Shown here: piece by piece, positions 6,612 through 14,229 of the stretch | Layout of the letters: every line of letters starts with the position of its first letter | How positions within the stretch are numbered: the stretch's first letter is position 1 | From: Cyanobacteria bacterium M_surface_7_m2_037 | GTDB taxonomy: Bacteria > Cyanobacteriota > Cyanobacteriia > PCC-6307 > Cyanobiaceae | Length of the DNA stretch: 40,698 nt | Direction: 5' to 3' | NCBI GenBank assembly: GCA_016882585.1 | Contig: VGPP01000002.1 | Span: 1-40,698 of the forward strand | The notes under the pieces: model-generated | Database searches by the model: none | What the model saw: only the letters and a program-made list of their open reading frames with translations | Told to the model about the DNA's origin: nothing | Position numbers and translations under genes: made by a program

Positions 6612-7960
6612 ACGCCCCTCAGAACCTGGAAGCCCTGCGGGCTGAGCTTGCAGACAAGGGCGTGCGCTACGCCCTGGCGAGCTTCGTGGATCTGCATGGG
6701 GTCTGCAAGGCCAAGGCCGTGCCGATCGATCACCTCCATGCGATGGCATCCGGTTCCGAGCTGTTCACTGGCGCAGCTCTGGATGGGGTCCCCCAGGACG
6801 TCAGCGATGACGAGGTGGCTGCGATTCCCGATCTGAGCTCGGCTGTGGTGCTGCCCTGGCGGCCCGACACCGTCTGGTTTGCCAGCAATCTCCACCTAGG
6901 CAGCGACCCGTTTGAGGCCTGTAGTCGCAACATCCTCAGTCGGGTGCGAGACCAGGCGGCAGCCATGGGCTTGCGCTTCAACCTCGGGGTGGAAACGGAG
7001 TTTTTCGTGCTGCGGCGAGCAACCGATGGCCAGCTCGTTCCCGCCAGTGCCAACGACACCCTCGATAAACCCTGCTACGACCTTCGCGGTCTGCTCGACA
7101 ACCTCGATTGGCTCGGAGAGCTCGTGCAGGCCATGAATGGTCTGGGTTGGGGGGTTTATTCGTTTGATCACGAAGATGGCAATGGTCAGTTTGAAACCGA
7201 CTTCGGCTACGCCGACTGTCTGACCACGGCGGATCGCGTCACCTTCTTCCGGTTGATGGCACGGGAGATCACGCGCAAGCACGGCCTGATCGCCAGCTTC
7301 ATGCCAAAGCCCTTCGCTGATCGCACGGGCAGCGGCGCTCACTTCAATATGTCGCTGGCCGACTCACAGCAGGGGCACAACCTGTTTGCTCCGGCTGATG
7401 GCAGCGCGGCCTGGGTGAGCGAGATGGGCCTGCAGTTCATGGCCGGGATCCTCCGTCATGCACCGGCGATCTGCGCGGTGATGGCTCCAACGGTGAACAG
7501 CTACAAGCGCTTAGTGGTGCAAGGAAGCATGAGCGGCTTCACCTGGGCGCCGGTCTTTGTTTGCTATGGCAATAACAACCGCACCAACATGTTGCGCATT
7601 CCCGGAGCTGGCAGCCGGGTGGAATGTCGCGCTGCCGATAGCTCCTGCAATCCCTATCTGGCGGCAGCCATGTTGCTTGCCGCTGGTCTTGAAGGAATCC
7701 GGGAGGGCCTGGATCCCGGGCCCCCCAACCTTGTGAATGCCTATCGCCTCACCCCAGAGGAACGGGCTGCCAGGGGGCTCACCACCCTGCCTCGCACCCT
7801 GGGGGAGGCGATTGAGGCGTTTGCTGCCGATCCCCTCTCCCGAGAGGTGTTCGGCGATGCCATGGCCGAGGCCTACACCGCCTTCAAGCGCGATGAATGG
7901 AACAGCTTCCACGGCGCCATCTCCGACTGGGAGAGGGATCGCTATCTGGAGCTGTTCTGA
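6608..7960 (+). CDS. glnT: Type III (GlnT-like) glutamine synthetase family ligase
   Basis: 450 aa with both glutamine synthetase domains: N-terminal beta-grasp (about 15-100) and a C-terminal catalytic domain with GVETEF (127-132, metal Glu residues), [31 protein letters not shown] and [19 protein letters not shown]. All main catalytic motifs look intact. This branch (GlnT, near gamma-glutamylmethylamide synthetases) joins glutamate to ammonia or to small amines. Its start overlaps ghaB. In a guanidine operon it could capture released ammonia, or glutamylate an amine made from a substituted guanidine. The first is simpler; the second would explain why a dedicated non-GlnA enzyme is kept. The true acceptor is unknown. 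Confidence 0.85.
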   Translation: MNAPQNLEALRAELADKGVRYALASFVDLHGVCKAKAVPIDHLHAMASGSELFTGAALDGVPQDVSDDEVAAIPDLSSAVVLPWRPDTVWFASNLHLGSDPFEACSRNILSRVRDQAAAMGLRFNLGVETEFFVLRRATDGQLVPASANDTLDKPCYDLRGLLDNLDWLGELVQAMNGLGWGVYSFDHEDGNGQFETDFGYADCLTTADRVTFFRLMAREITRKHGLIASFMPKPFADRTGSGAHFNMSLADSQQGHNLFAPADGSAAWVSEMGLQFMAGILRHAPAICAVMAPTVNSYKRLVVQGSMSGFTWAPVFVCYGNNNRTNMLRIPGAGSRVECRAADSSCNPYLAAAMLLAAGLEGIREGLDPGPPNLVNAYRLTPEERAARGLTTLPRTLGEAIEAFAADPLSREVFGDAMAEAYTAFKRDEWNSFHGAISDWERDRYLELF

Positions 7961-7993
7961 TCCCCTTTTACTCCTCAACCTCCACTGATCGTC

Positions 7994-8995
7994 ATGCGTC
8001 CACTCAAGTCACGTCGTTCTCGTCTGCTGGCCACGTTGATGCTGTTAGGCCTGGCCGGCTCCAGCCTCACCGCCTGCACCAAGCCCGGTGCTGAGGCGCC
8101 GGTGCGTGTGGGGTACAGCGCCTGGCCGGGTTGGATTCCGCTGAAGGTCACTGAAGACAAGGGGCTGTTCAAGAGCGAAGGCGTCCCGGTCACCCTGCAG
8201 TGGTTCGACGGCTACCTCGATTCGATCAACGCCCTTAACGCCGGCCAGCTCGATTGCAACAGTCAGACCCTCGGCGACACGATCAGTTCAATTGCCGGTG
8301 GTGCTGAGCTCCAGGTGGTGCTCACCAACGACTATTCCACGGGCAATGACCAGATCATTGCGGCGCCTGGCATCAAGACCGTTGCCGATCTGAAGGGCAA
8401 GCGGGTCGCGGCTGAGGAAGGCACTGTTGATCACTACCTGTTACTCCTGGGTCTGAAGAAGGCCGGCCTGAGTTCTAAGGACATCACCTTCGTTCCCCTG
8501 GAAACAGGTGCGGCTGCGGCTGCTTTTGCGGCGGGCAAGGTGGATGCCGTTGGTGTCTTCGCTCCCTTCACCACCCAGGCCCTCAAGCGTCCGGGCAGCA
8601 CCACGCTGTTCTCCTCGAAGGATTTCCCGGGCGCAATCAGTGATCACCTGGTGTGCCGCAAGGAGTTTGTGGCGAAGAATCCGGAGAAGGTTCAGAAGCT
8701 GGTGAATGCATGGTTCGCCACCCTCAAGCAGATCAAGGCCGACCCTGCTCCCGCACTGGCGATCATGGCGGAACGTGCTGGTGTGACTGAGCCGGAATAC
8801 AAGGAGTACGACGCCGGGACAACAATCCTGACGCTGGAGCAGAACAAGCAGGCCTTCAAGCCGGGCAGCACCATGCTGTCGCTCCCGTTTGCGGCCAAGG
8901 AGATCGGCAACTTCCTCCAGGAAGTTGGTCTGGCCAAGACGGCTCCTCCGCTTGAAGGCGTGCTTCAGCCCCAGTTTGTGGATGGTGTGAAGTAA
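7994..8995 (+). CDS. ABC transporter substrate-binding lipoprotein (NitT/TauT type), likely guanidine-related
   Basis: 333 aa. A lipoprotein signal peptide ends in the lipobox LTAC with Cys28. The mature part is an SsuA/THI5-like periplasmic binding fold: VRVGYSAWPGWIPLKVTEDKG at the start, then FDGYLDSINALNAGQLDCN and VADLKGKRVAAEEGTVDHYLL. Automatic annotation would read nitrate, sulfonate or taurine. Position behind gdmH, ghaAB and a guanidine riboswitch, as in the Synechocystis sll1077-1082 cluster, points to guanidine or a related cation. It starts 33 bases after glnT and is followed 2 bases later by the permease gene. Confidence 0.87.
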   Translation: MRPLKSRRSRLLATLMLLGLAGSSLTACTKPGAEAPVRVGYSAWPGWIPLKVTEDKGLFKSEGVPVTLQWFDGYLDSINALNAGQLDCNSQTLGDTISSIAGGAELQVVLTNDYSTGNDQIIAAPGIKTVADLKGKRVAAEEGTVDHYLLLLGLKKAGLSSKDITFVPLETGAAAAAFAAGKVDAVGVFAPFTTQALKRPGSTTLFSSKDFPGAISDHLVCRKEFVAKNPEKVQKLVNAWFATLKQIKADPAPALAIMAERAGVTEPEYKEYDAGTTILTLEQNKQAFKPGSTMLSLPFAAKEIGNFLQEVGLAKTAPPLEGVLQPQFVDGVK

Positions 8996-8997
8996 CG

Positions 8998-9762
8998 ATG
9001 GACCGGCGTTCTTGGATCAACGAGCCCTGGTTATTGGGTGCCGCCGGTGTTGCGGTGGTGCTCATCCTGTGGAGCTTGATCACCTCCACCGGTGCGGTGG
9101 ACAAGTTGTTCCTTCCCAGCCCTGCGGCTGTACTGAGCGCCGGACAGCAGCAGGCCCAAGCAGGCCTGCTCTGGCGGGATTTCACGGCCAGCGTGGGCAG
9201 GGTGTTTGGCGGTTTCGCTCTGTCGGCCGCCGTGGCCTTGCCACTGGGGATTGCCATGGGTTCGAACGTGGTGATCTGTCGTCTGCTGGAGCCCTTGATG
9301 GGCCTGATCCGCTACATGCCGGCTCCAGCCTTCATCCCCCTCCTCATCATTTACTTCGGGTTGGGTGAGCTGCCCAAGGTTCTACTGATCTTCATCGGCA
9401 CTGTATTCTTCAACACGCTGATGATCATGGATGCGGTGAAGTTTGTACCGCGGGAGCTGATCGAAACAGCGCTCACTTTGGGCGGGCGTGGTTTGCCGAT
9501 CCTCACCCGTGTGGTGACCCCCTATATCGCACCACAGGTGTTGGATGCCTACCGCATCAACATGGCCTCAGCCTGGAACCTGGTCATTGTTGCCGAACTC
9601 GTTGCGGCCACCGAGGGTCTCGGTAAACGCATCAGCCTCGCGCAGCGATTCCTACGTACCGACGAGATCTTTCTCGGGCTGATTGTGGTCGGGCTGATTG
9701 GTTTGGCCATCGATCTGAGCTTCCGCCTACTCATGCGCCGCACCTGCTCCTGGGCCAACTAA
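8998..9762 (+). CDS. ABC transporter permease, NitT/TauT type
   Basis: 254 aa with about six hydrophobic segments. The first is at about 10-28 (LLGAAGVAVVLILWSLI), then segments around FGGFALSAAVALPLGIAMG, FIPLLIIYFGLGELPKVLLIFIGTVFF and a final LGLIVVGLIGLAIDLSF. The EAA-like coupling loop is in ELIETALTLGGRGLPILTRVVTP. It forms the membrane channel of the importer with its two neighbours. The gene starts 2 bases after the binding-protein stop. Confidence 0.9.
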   Translation: MDRRSWINEPWLLGAAGVAVVLILWSLITSTGAVDKLFLPSPAAVLSAGQQQAQAGLLWRDFTASVGRVFGGFALSAAVALPLGIAMGSNVVICRLLEPLMGLIRYMPAPAFIPLLIIYFGLGELPKVLLIFIGTVFFNTLMIMDAVKFVPRELIETALTLGGRGLPILTRVVTPYIAPQVLDAYRINMASAWNLVIVAELVAATEGLGKRISLAQRFLRTDEIFLGLIVVGLIGLAIDLSFRLLMRRTCSWAN

Positions 9763-9772
9763 CGCAACCGCC

Positions 9773-10543
9773 ATGCACCTACAGGTTTCAAACGTCTGCA
9801 AAAGCTTCGGCCGTGGATCGAATGCCAAGCTGGTGCTGGATCAGGTGAGTTTTTCCCTGGAGTCCGGCGATTTCAAAGCGCTGGTAGGCAGCTCCGGCTC
9901 AGGTAAGTCAACGGTGATGCGCCTGATCGCCGGGCTCGATCAGCCCAGCTCCGGCGTGATCAGCATGGATGGCCAGCCTGTGAGGGGGCCTGGCTCGGAC
10001 CGGGGCATGGTGTTCCAGAAATACAGCCTCTATCCCTGGCTCACGGCTGCAGAGAACGTGGCCTTTGGGATGCAGCTGCAGGGGCGCTCCAAGCAGGAGG
10101 TGCGTGAGCGCACCAGCTACTTCCTTGATGTGGTGGGTCTGGCTGATTCAGCCCGGCGGATGCCCAGGGAACTCTCGGGCGGTATGCAGCAGCGGGTCGC
10201 GATTGCCAGAGCCCTGGCAGCGGAGCCGAAACTGCTACTGCTCGATGAACCCTTCGGTGCACTCGACATCCAGATCCGCGAATCGATGCAGGAATTTCTG
10301 CATGAGCTCTGGCGCCAAACCGGTCTCACGGCTCTGCTGATCACTCACGATCTGGAAGAAGCGCTTCTCCTGGCCAGTGAGGTGCACATCATGGCTCCCT
10401 CACCAGGGCGGATTGTGCGCACGGTGAAGGTGGATCTTGACCGCCGCGACATGGCTCATCTGCGCGTGTCGCAACCCTTCCTCGAGCTGCGAGAAGACCT
10501 GGCCCGTTCCCTGCGGGGCCTGGAGCCAGCCGGGGTTCGATGA
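9773..10543 (+). CDS. ABC transporter ATPase, NitT/TauT type
   Basis: 256 aa nucleotide-binding subunit. Walker A GSSGSGKST (39-47), Q-loop in MVFQKYSLYPWLT, signature LSGGMQQR, Walker B LLLLDEP, D-loop FGALD and switch His in LLITHDLEEA. It energises the importer formed with the two upstream genes. It begins 10 bases after the permease and stops 4 bases before the Rieske oxygenase start, so the transcript clearly continues. Confidence 0.92.
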   Translation: MHLQVSNVCKSFGRGSNAKLVLDQVSFSLESGDFKALVGSSGSGKSTVMRLIAGLDQPSSGVISMDGQPVRGPGSDRGMVFQKYSLYPWLTAAENVAFGMQLQGRSKQEVRERTSYFLDVVGLADSARRMPRELSGGMQQRVAIARALAAEPKLLLLDEPFGALDIQIRESMQEFLHELWRQTGLTALLITHDLEEALLLASEVHIMAPSPGRIVRTVKVDLDRRDMAHLRVSQPFLELREDLARSLRGLEPAGVR

Positions 10544-10547
10544 GCTG

Positions 10548-11585
10548 ATGGTTGCGTTGCTCAACCAGCCGTTTCTGGCTTCTTCGCTCTACGTCTCACC
10601 CACCGTTGCTGAACGTGAGCGGCAGCTCTACAGCAATCGGCTCTGGCATCCACTCACTAGCTCCACCGCGATCCCCGAGGGTCATGTCCAGGCCTTTGAG
10701 CTTCTGGATGTGCCGCTCCTGGTCACCCGTCAGGGCGGTGTGCTGCGCGCTTTTCTCAACCGCTGCCCCCATCGGGCTGTGGCCCTGCAGCAGCCCAGCG
10801 ATGGCGCCACACCCTGCCGGCGCCTGGTGTGTCCGTATCACGGTTGGACCTACGACCTCGAGGGGCGGCTGATGGCGGCGGCCCGGGAAGCCGAGTTTCT
10901 GGAACCGTTCAATCGCGACGATTGGCCCCTGCCGCCGGTCCGATGCCGAGAACGGATTGGCTTGGTCTGGGTGGCTCTGGGCGACGATCCGCTGCCGTTG
11001 GAGGCGCAGCTGGATTTGTTGCTTGAGGAGGCAGGAGAAAGCCTTGAGCAGCCCAGGCAGCTGTTGCGCCGCAGCGCACTCAGCCTGGATTGCAACTGGA
11101 AGATCGCCCACGACAACACCCTCGACGACTACCACGTGGCGATCGCTCACCCCACGACCCTGCATCGCGAGCAGGGCCCCGTTCGCCACTACAGACACGC
11201 CGTCAGCGACCACGCCACGTTGTTGGCGACCCCTTATCCCGATGGCGGTGAGTTACTCACCTTTGGAATGGCCCCCTGGACCCACCTACTGCTTTGGCCT
11301 GATGGCCGTCTGGCGTTGATTCAGTTCCCGCCGCTGGAGGTGGAGCGCTGTCGCATGGAGATCTGGCTGCTGGGGGATGCGGCTTTCGAGGCCCAGGCCG
11401 ATGCCTGGATGGAGCAACTCCAACACTTTCTGGTGGAGGACAAACGCCTGGTGGAAGCGGCCCAGCTTGGCTATCGCAGTGGTTTCACTCCTGGACCCGC
11501 CCACCGGCTTGAGCTGCGCATTCTTCAGCAGCAGAGCCTCTACCGCCAGCTGATGGGGATCAGCGATGGAGAGCGCCTTGCTTGA
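10548..11585 (+). CDS. Rieske non-heme iron oxygenase, alpha subunit type
   Basis: 345 aa, starting at ATG 10548, 4 bases after the ATPase gene; the track's earlier start is inside that gene. Rieske [2Fe-2S] ligands are C73-P-H75 and C95-P-Y-H98. The mononuclear iron site is in DNTLDDYHVAIAH (H196, H201) with the third ligand probably Asp298 in VEDKRLVEAAQ. These enzymes hydroxylate or N/O-demethylate substrates with electrons from a separate reductase; none is encoded nearby. Family members include choline, betaine and aromatic oxygenases. Operon membership suggests an amine or substituted guanidine substrate; this is inference. The 3' end overlaps the convergent TIM-barrel gene by 26 bases. 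Confidence 0.87.
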   Translation: MVALLNQPFLASSLYVSPTVAERERQLYSNRLWHPLTSSTAIPEGHVQAFELLDVPLLVTRQGGVLRAFLNRCPHRAVALQQPSDGATPCRRLVCPYHGWTYDLEGRLMAAAREAEFLEPFNRDDWPLPPVRCRERIGLVWVALGDDPLPLEAQLDLLLEEAGESLEQPRQLLRRSALSLDCNWKIAHDNTLDDYHVAIAHPTTLHREQGPVRHYRHAVSDHATLLATPYPDGGELLTFGMAPWTHLLLWPDGRLALIQFPPLEVERCRMEIWLLGDAAFEAQADAWMEQLQHFLVEDKRLVEAAQLGYRSGFTPGPAHRLELRILQQQSLYRQLMGISDGERLA

Positions 11586-12420
11586 GCCATTGGGCCATGG
11601 CCGTGTTGATCTCGAGTAGATCGGCAACGGGCATGCCGGTGAATGGAAGGGTGGGGAGATAACCATCGGGCCCGAATTCAGGTGTGATCGTGGGCCGCTC
11701 CACACCCCGCTCTATCTGGCTGTTGATCAACAGTGCCCAGCAGCGGCGATGGGCCTCGAGCGCTTCGCCCGCTTCCGGCGCAAAGGGATGACTCACCGAG
11801 GGGCCCTGCGCATGGCCGACCCTGGCATGAATGTGATCCACCCGATTGGCCATGGCGCTGACCGGCTCCAGCTCTGGCGTCATCAGCCGTTCGCTGACGG
11901 CACACCAGTGGCTGAGATCGGCGGTCAGCCGCAAACGCGGGTGCCGTTCCAGGCAATCGGCGATCGTCCAGGGATTGAAGAGGCTGCGACTGCGGTGCGT
12001 CTCCACGCTCACTGGGCAGCTGCAGTCCTCCACCAGGTTCAAGAGCTCCTCCAAAAACTGGTCCTGGATGGCGCTGCTCCAGCTATCGCTGCCAGTGATC
12101 AAGGTGATGCGTTCAGGCCGGAGACGTTCTGCGCGTGGCAGTTGTTCAGCCAGTTCCGCCAAATGCTGCTCAGGGCTGACGGCGAGATCGGGCACGTAAT
12201 CGCCGCCACTGATCAATTCCACGACCAGATCCAGTTGGCTGACCTTCAGTGCGTCGATGGCCCGGAGTGGTTCTAAACCTGCGAGGGCTGGATGGAGCAG
12301 GTTCACTTCCAGTCCGTCGAACCCCGAGCATTCGGCGCGGGCGATCGCTTCATCCCAGGTGCCATTGAACCCCCAGAGGCTGTGGAACAGCTTCAGGTGT
12401 GTGGCAGTCGCCTCAGCCAT
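11560..12420 (-). CDS. TIM-barrel sugar isomerase/epimerase-like protein
   Basis: 286 aa, AP-endonuclease-2/xylose isomerase-like superfamily. Putative metal ligands sit at strand ends: Glu in VVELISGG, Glu/His in SVETHRSRSLFNP, Asp/His in LTADLSHWCAV, His in DHIHARVGHAQG and Glu in ITPEFGPDGY. Such enzymes isomerise sugars or cyclitols or act as metal hydrolases; the substrate cannot be told. It converges on the Rieske oxygenase gene with a 26-base overlap and shares its strand with the 57-aa gene 17 bases upstream. It lies inside the repeat-bracketed island, so a role linked to the guanidine genes is possible but unproven. Confidence 0.8.
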   Translation of the reverse strand: MAEATATHLKLFHSLWGFNGTWDEAIARAECSGFDGLEVNLLHPALAGLEPLRAIDALKVSQLDLVVELISGGDYVPDLAVSPEQHLAELAEQLPRAERLRPERITLITGSDSWSSAIQDQFLEELLNLVEDCSCPVSVETHRSRSLFNPWTIADCLERHPRLRLTADLSHWCAVSERLMTPELEPVSAMANRVDHIHARVGHAQGPSVSHPFAPEAGEALEAHRRCWALLINSQIERGVERPTITPEFGPDGYLPTLPFTGMPVADLLEINTAMAQWLKQGALHR

Positions 12421-12437
12421 GGGCGCTGTGCCCGATC

Positions 12438-12611
12438 TCAGGCTGTTTGATCAAGATCAGACCCTGTGAAGGCATCCGGCTGGATCCCCAGGTAAACGGC
12501 CTCTTTGAAGAGAGCAGCTTTGGCGTCCGCGTCGTTGTCGGCCACGGCCTTGGCGAAACGCACGCGCAGCGATTCGATCAGGTTTTGGCGCTGACGCTCG
12601 GTGCCTGTCAT
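12438..12611 (-). CDS. Small hypothetical protein, 57 aa
   Basis: Begins at ATG 12611 (MTGTERQRQNLIESLRVRFA) and ends 17 bases before the TIM-barrel gene, so the two probably form an operon. The product is soluble and helical: AKAVADNDADAKAALFKEAVYLGIQPDAF. No family is recognised. The longer ORF in the track (from 12740) runs into the repeat and is not believed. An inverted repeat (12651-12684) lies just upstream. Confidence 0.55.
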   Translation of the reverse strand: MTGTERQRQNLIESLRVRFAKAVADNDADAKAALFKEAVYLGIQPDAFTGSDLDQTA

Positions 12612-12650
12612 CTGACCTGTATCCCTGGGAGTCAATTTAGGCGTGCCTCG

Positions 12651-12684
12651 TCCAGAGAACGCAACATCCTCGTCCATCTCTGGA
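12651..12684. repeat. 8-bp inverted repeat upstream of the 57-aa gene
   Basis: TCCAGAGA (12651-12658) and TCTCTGGA (12677-12684) are perfect complements separated by 18 bases. The pair lies between repeat copy B and the start of the minus-strand operon at 12611, about where a promoter or operator would be. It could equally be a hairpin. Confidence 0.45.
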
Positions 12685-12698
12685 TGGTGACAAGCTCC

Positions 12699-12845
12699 GC
12701 GGTGAGCACCGGCAGCGCCGGAGCGATCTCGCCACGTCAACCAGTCACTCGCCTCGCGTCAGCCCTTGATCAGGGGCGATCCTGGAGGTGCCCGGCGCGG
12801 CGCTTCTGGTGGTGCGTCCTGAGCCGGTGGGGTGCATCTGGCGGA
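12699..12845. repeat. Direct repeat copy B, about 147 bp
   Basis: Second copy of the repeat at 3743-3890, same orientation, roughly 93 percent identical by eye. Shared blocks include CGGTGAGCACCGG, CGCGTCAGCCCTTGATCAGG and CGTCCTGAGCCGGTGGGGTG. No reading frame is preserved between copies. It marks the right edge of the guanidine island. Confidence 0.85.
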
Positions 12846-12927
12846 CTGCAGAACCCTGCCGATGGAGCTAGCGGTCAATGCAGCGAAGCCAGTGATCCAT
12901 GCCGACCAGCGGGCTCTCCGCGATCTC

Positions 12928-12958
12928 TTGACTCTCCAGTAACTGGAGCCGTCACAGT
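12928..12958 (+). promoter_or_regulatory. MerR-type promoter before the glutaredoxin-MauE gene
   Basis: A -35 TTGACT (12928-12933) is followed by the perfect palindrome CTCCAGT-A-ACTGGAG and, after a 19-base spacer, a weak -10 CACAGT (12953-12958). A long 19-base spacer holding a dyad is the hallmark of MerR-activated promoters. The TTGACTCTCC start is shared with the promoter at 14937-14967 next to the MerR gene. Confidence 0.6.
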
Positions 12959-12985
12959 GAAGGGATCCCCGCTCCTGTGGCAGTC

Positions 12986-13711
12986 ATGGCCACTCCCGTC
13001 CTCTCTGCAGTCCGGCTGTATCGGATGGATCTGCCGGATCACCCCTGCCCCTGGGGCCTGCGGGCTGTTCGGCTCCTGCAGGAGCACCAGATCCCCTATG
13101 AAGACCATCGCCTCACGAGCACCCAAGCGGTGGAGGGCTTCAAGGCCGCCCATGGCGTGGCCACCACCCCGCAGATCTTTGCCGGGGATGAGCGAATCGG
13201 TGGTTACAGCGATCTGGCGCTCCGGCTTGGTGTGAGGCCGGAATCAGCCGATGTGTCGTACACGCCCGTCGCGGCTGTGTTTCTCACCGCCGCCTTGATG
13301 GCGGTGGTTCTGGCAGCAGGTGTTGGCGGCTTCATGGGACTGGCCATCTGTCTGCTGGCCATGCTCAAGCTCATGGATGTGGAGGCGTTCGCCGCCAGCT
13401 TCCGCAAATACGACCTGCTCAGCCAGCGCTGGCGGGCCTGGGCGCGCCTCTATCCCGGTATCGAGCTGCTCATCGGGCTTGGCATCTTGGTGCAACGACA
13501 GCAACCTGCCGCGCCGCATCTGATAGGAGGTCTTGCCCTGCTGCTCGGCGCCATGGGCATGGTGTCGGTGGGCAAGGCGGTGTTTGTGGATCACCTGGCC
13601 TTGAATTGCGCCTGCGTGGGCGGCAACTCCAAAACCCCACTGGGCGTGGTGAGTTTTGCGGAGAATCTGCTGATGGCCGTGATGGGAGTGGTGATGCTCG
13701 TGGGCGGCTGA
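12986..13711 (+). CDS. Glutaredoxin-MauE fusion membrane protein
   Basis: 241 aa from ATG 12986 (GTG 12977 is an in-frame alternative with GAAGGGA upstream). Residues about 8-75 are glutaredoxin-like: RLYRMDLPDHPCPWG with a single active-site Cys21 (CPWG, not CPxC), then TTPQIFAGDERIGGYSDL, which resembles the glutathione-site cis-Pro region. Residues about 90-240 have four hydrophobic segments of the MauE/DoxX type, with NCACVGG near 210 as a second Cys pair and a final segment LLMAVMGVVMLVGG. Such proteins are thought to pass electrons or thiols across a membrane. A MerR-type promoter lies upstream, linking it to the metal cluster. Confidence 0.8.
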   Translation: MATPVLSAVRLYRMDLPDHPCPWGLRAVRLLQEHQIPYEDHRLTSTQAVEGFKAAHGVATTPQIFAGDERIGGYSDLALRLGVRPESADVSYTPVAAVFLTAALMAVVLAAGVGGFMGLAICLLAMLKLMDVEAFAASFRKYDLLSQRWRAWARLYPGIELLIGLGILVQRQQPAAPHLIGGLALLLGAMGMVSVGKAVFVDHLALNCACVGGNSKTPLGVVSFAENLLMAVMGVVMLVGG

Positions 13712-13717
13712 GGCTGC

Positions 13718-14002
13718 TCAGGCGCGTGCCCGATTGCTCGAGACGAGCATCGCCACTCCGGAGGCGATCACCACCAGGGTGAGGACTCCAAGCGGCAGTG
13801 AGTAGTAGGGCTGCAGGTTGATCGGGCCGAACTTGCCGGTGTGGATCTTGAGCAGCCAGAAGGCATCAATCCCGCGCTCGAGGAGCAGGCTGTAGAGCGA
13901 GCCACTGGCTGCTGTGAGCAAGAGCGGTGCGGCGGCAATCGGTACCACCAACCGGTGGGCGCGGCGGAACTTAATGCTGAGGGAGCGAGGAAACGGTTTC
14001 AT
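13718..14002 (-). CDS. Small PepSY-like two-helix membrane protein
   Basis: 94 aa. The sequence begins with a basic stretch (FRRAHRLVVP) followed by a hydrophobic helix (IAAAPLLLTAASGSLYSLL), a loop with WLLKIHTGKFGPINL and a second helix (LPLGVLTLVVIASGVAMLV). This matches small cyanobacterial PepSY-associated membrane proteins, often found near metal resistance genes. Its start overlaps the DUF3721 gene stop by 4 bases, and it is the last gene of the minus-strand operon. Confidence 0.65.
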   Translation of the reverse strand: MKPFPRSLSIKFRRAHRLVVPIAAAPLLLTAASGSLYSLLLERGIDAFWLLKIHTGKFGPINLQPYYSLPLGVLTLVVIASGVAMLVSSNRARA

Positions 14003-14229
14003 TCCTGGCGCAATTCCTGGTGCAGCATCGCCTCATGGCCGCAGGGCATCCAGAGGCCGTTGTTCTGGTGCGTTCCCTTGCACCCGAGTTCCTTGGCCCG
14101 TTTCTCAGCATCGGCCTGCGTTTTGTAGAGGCCCTTGGCGTGGGCCAGGGCCTGGGTTGGGATCAGCAGCCCGCAGAACAGGGCCATGGCACACAGCGCC
14201 ATGCAGCGATCAGAAACGGAAGAGAGCAT
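13999..14229 (-). CDS. Secreted DUF3721-family protein
   Basis: 76 aa with a signal peptide (CMALCAMALFCGLLIPTQALA) and a short mature domain: AKGLYKTQADAEKRAKELGC, then KGTHQNNGLWMPCGHEAM. The two Cys plus His pattern (GCKGTHQ and MPCGHE) is typical of DUF3721 and suggests metal binding or a disulfide. It overlaps the DUF305 gene by about 20 bases and the PepSY-like gene by 4 bases, so the three are probably cotranscribed. Confidence 0.75.
   Translation of the reverse strand: MLSSVSDRCMALCAMALFCGLLIPTQALAHAKGLYKTQADAEKRAKELGCKGTHQNNGLWMPCGHEAMLHQELRQE

Noticed and set aside
7994-10543. Nitrate, taurine or sulfonate transporter
   Set aside because: The folds fit that broad class, but the operon context favours guanidine or a related compound. 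No sulfonate or nitrate genes are present.
12399-13235. 278-aa plus-strand ORF
   Set aside because: Runs across the 57-aa gene, repeat B and the MerR operator in a frame with no domain content. The real gene starts at 12986 in another frame.
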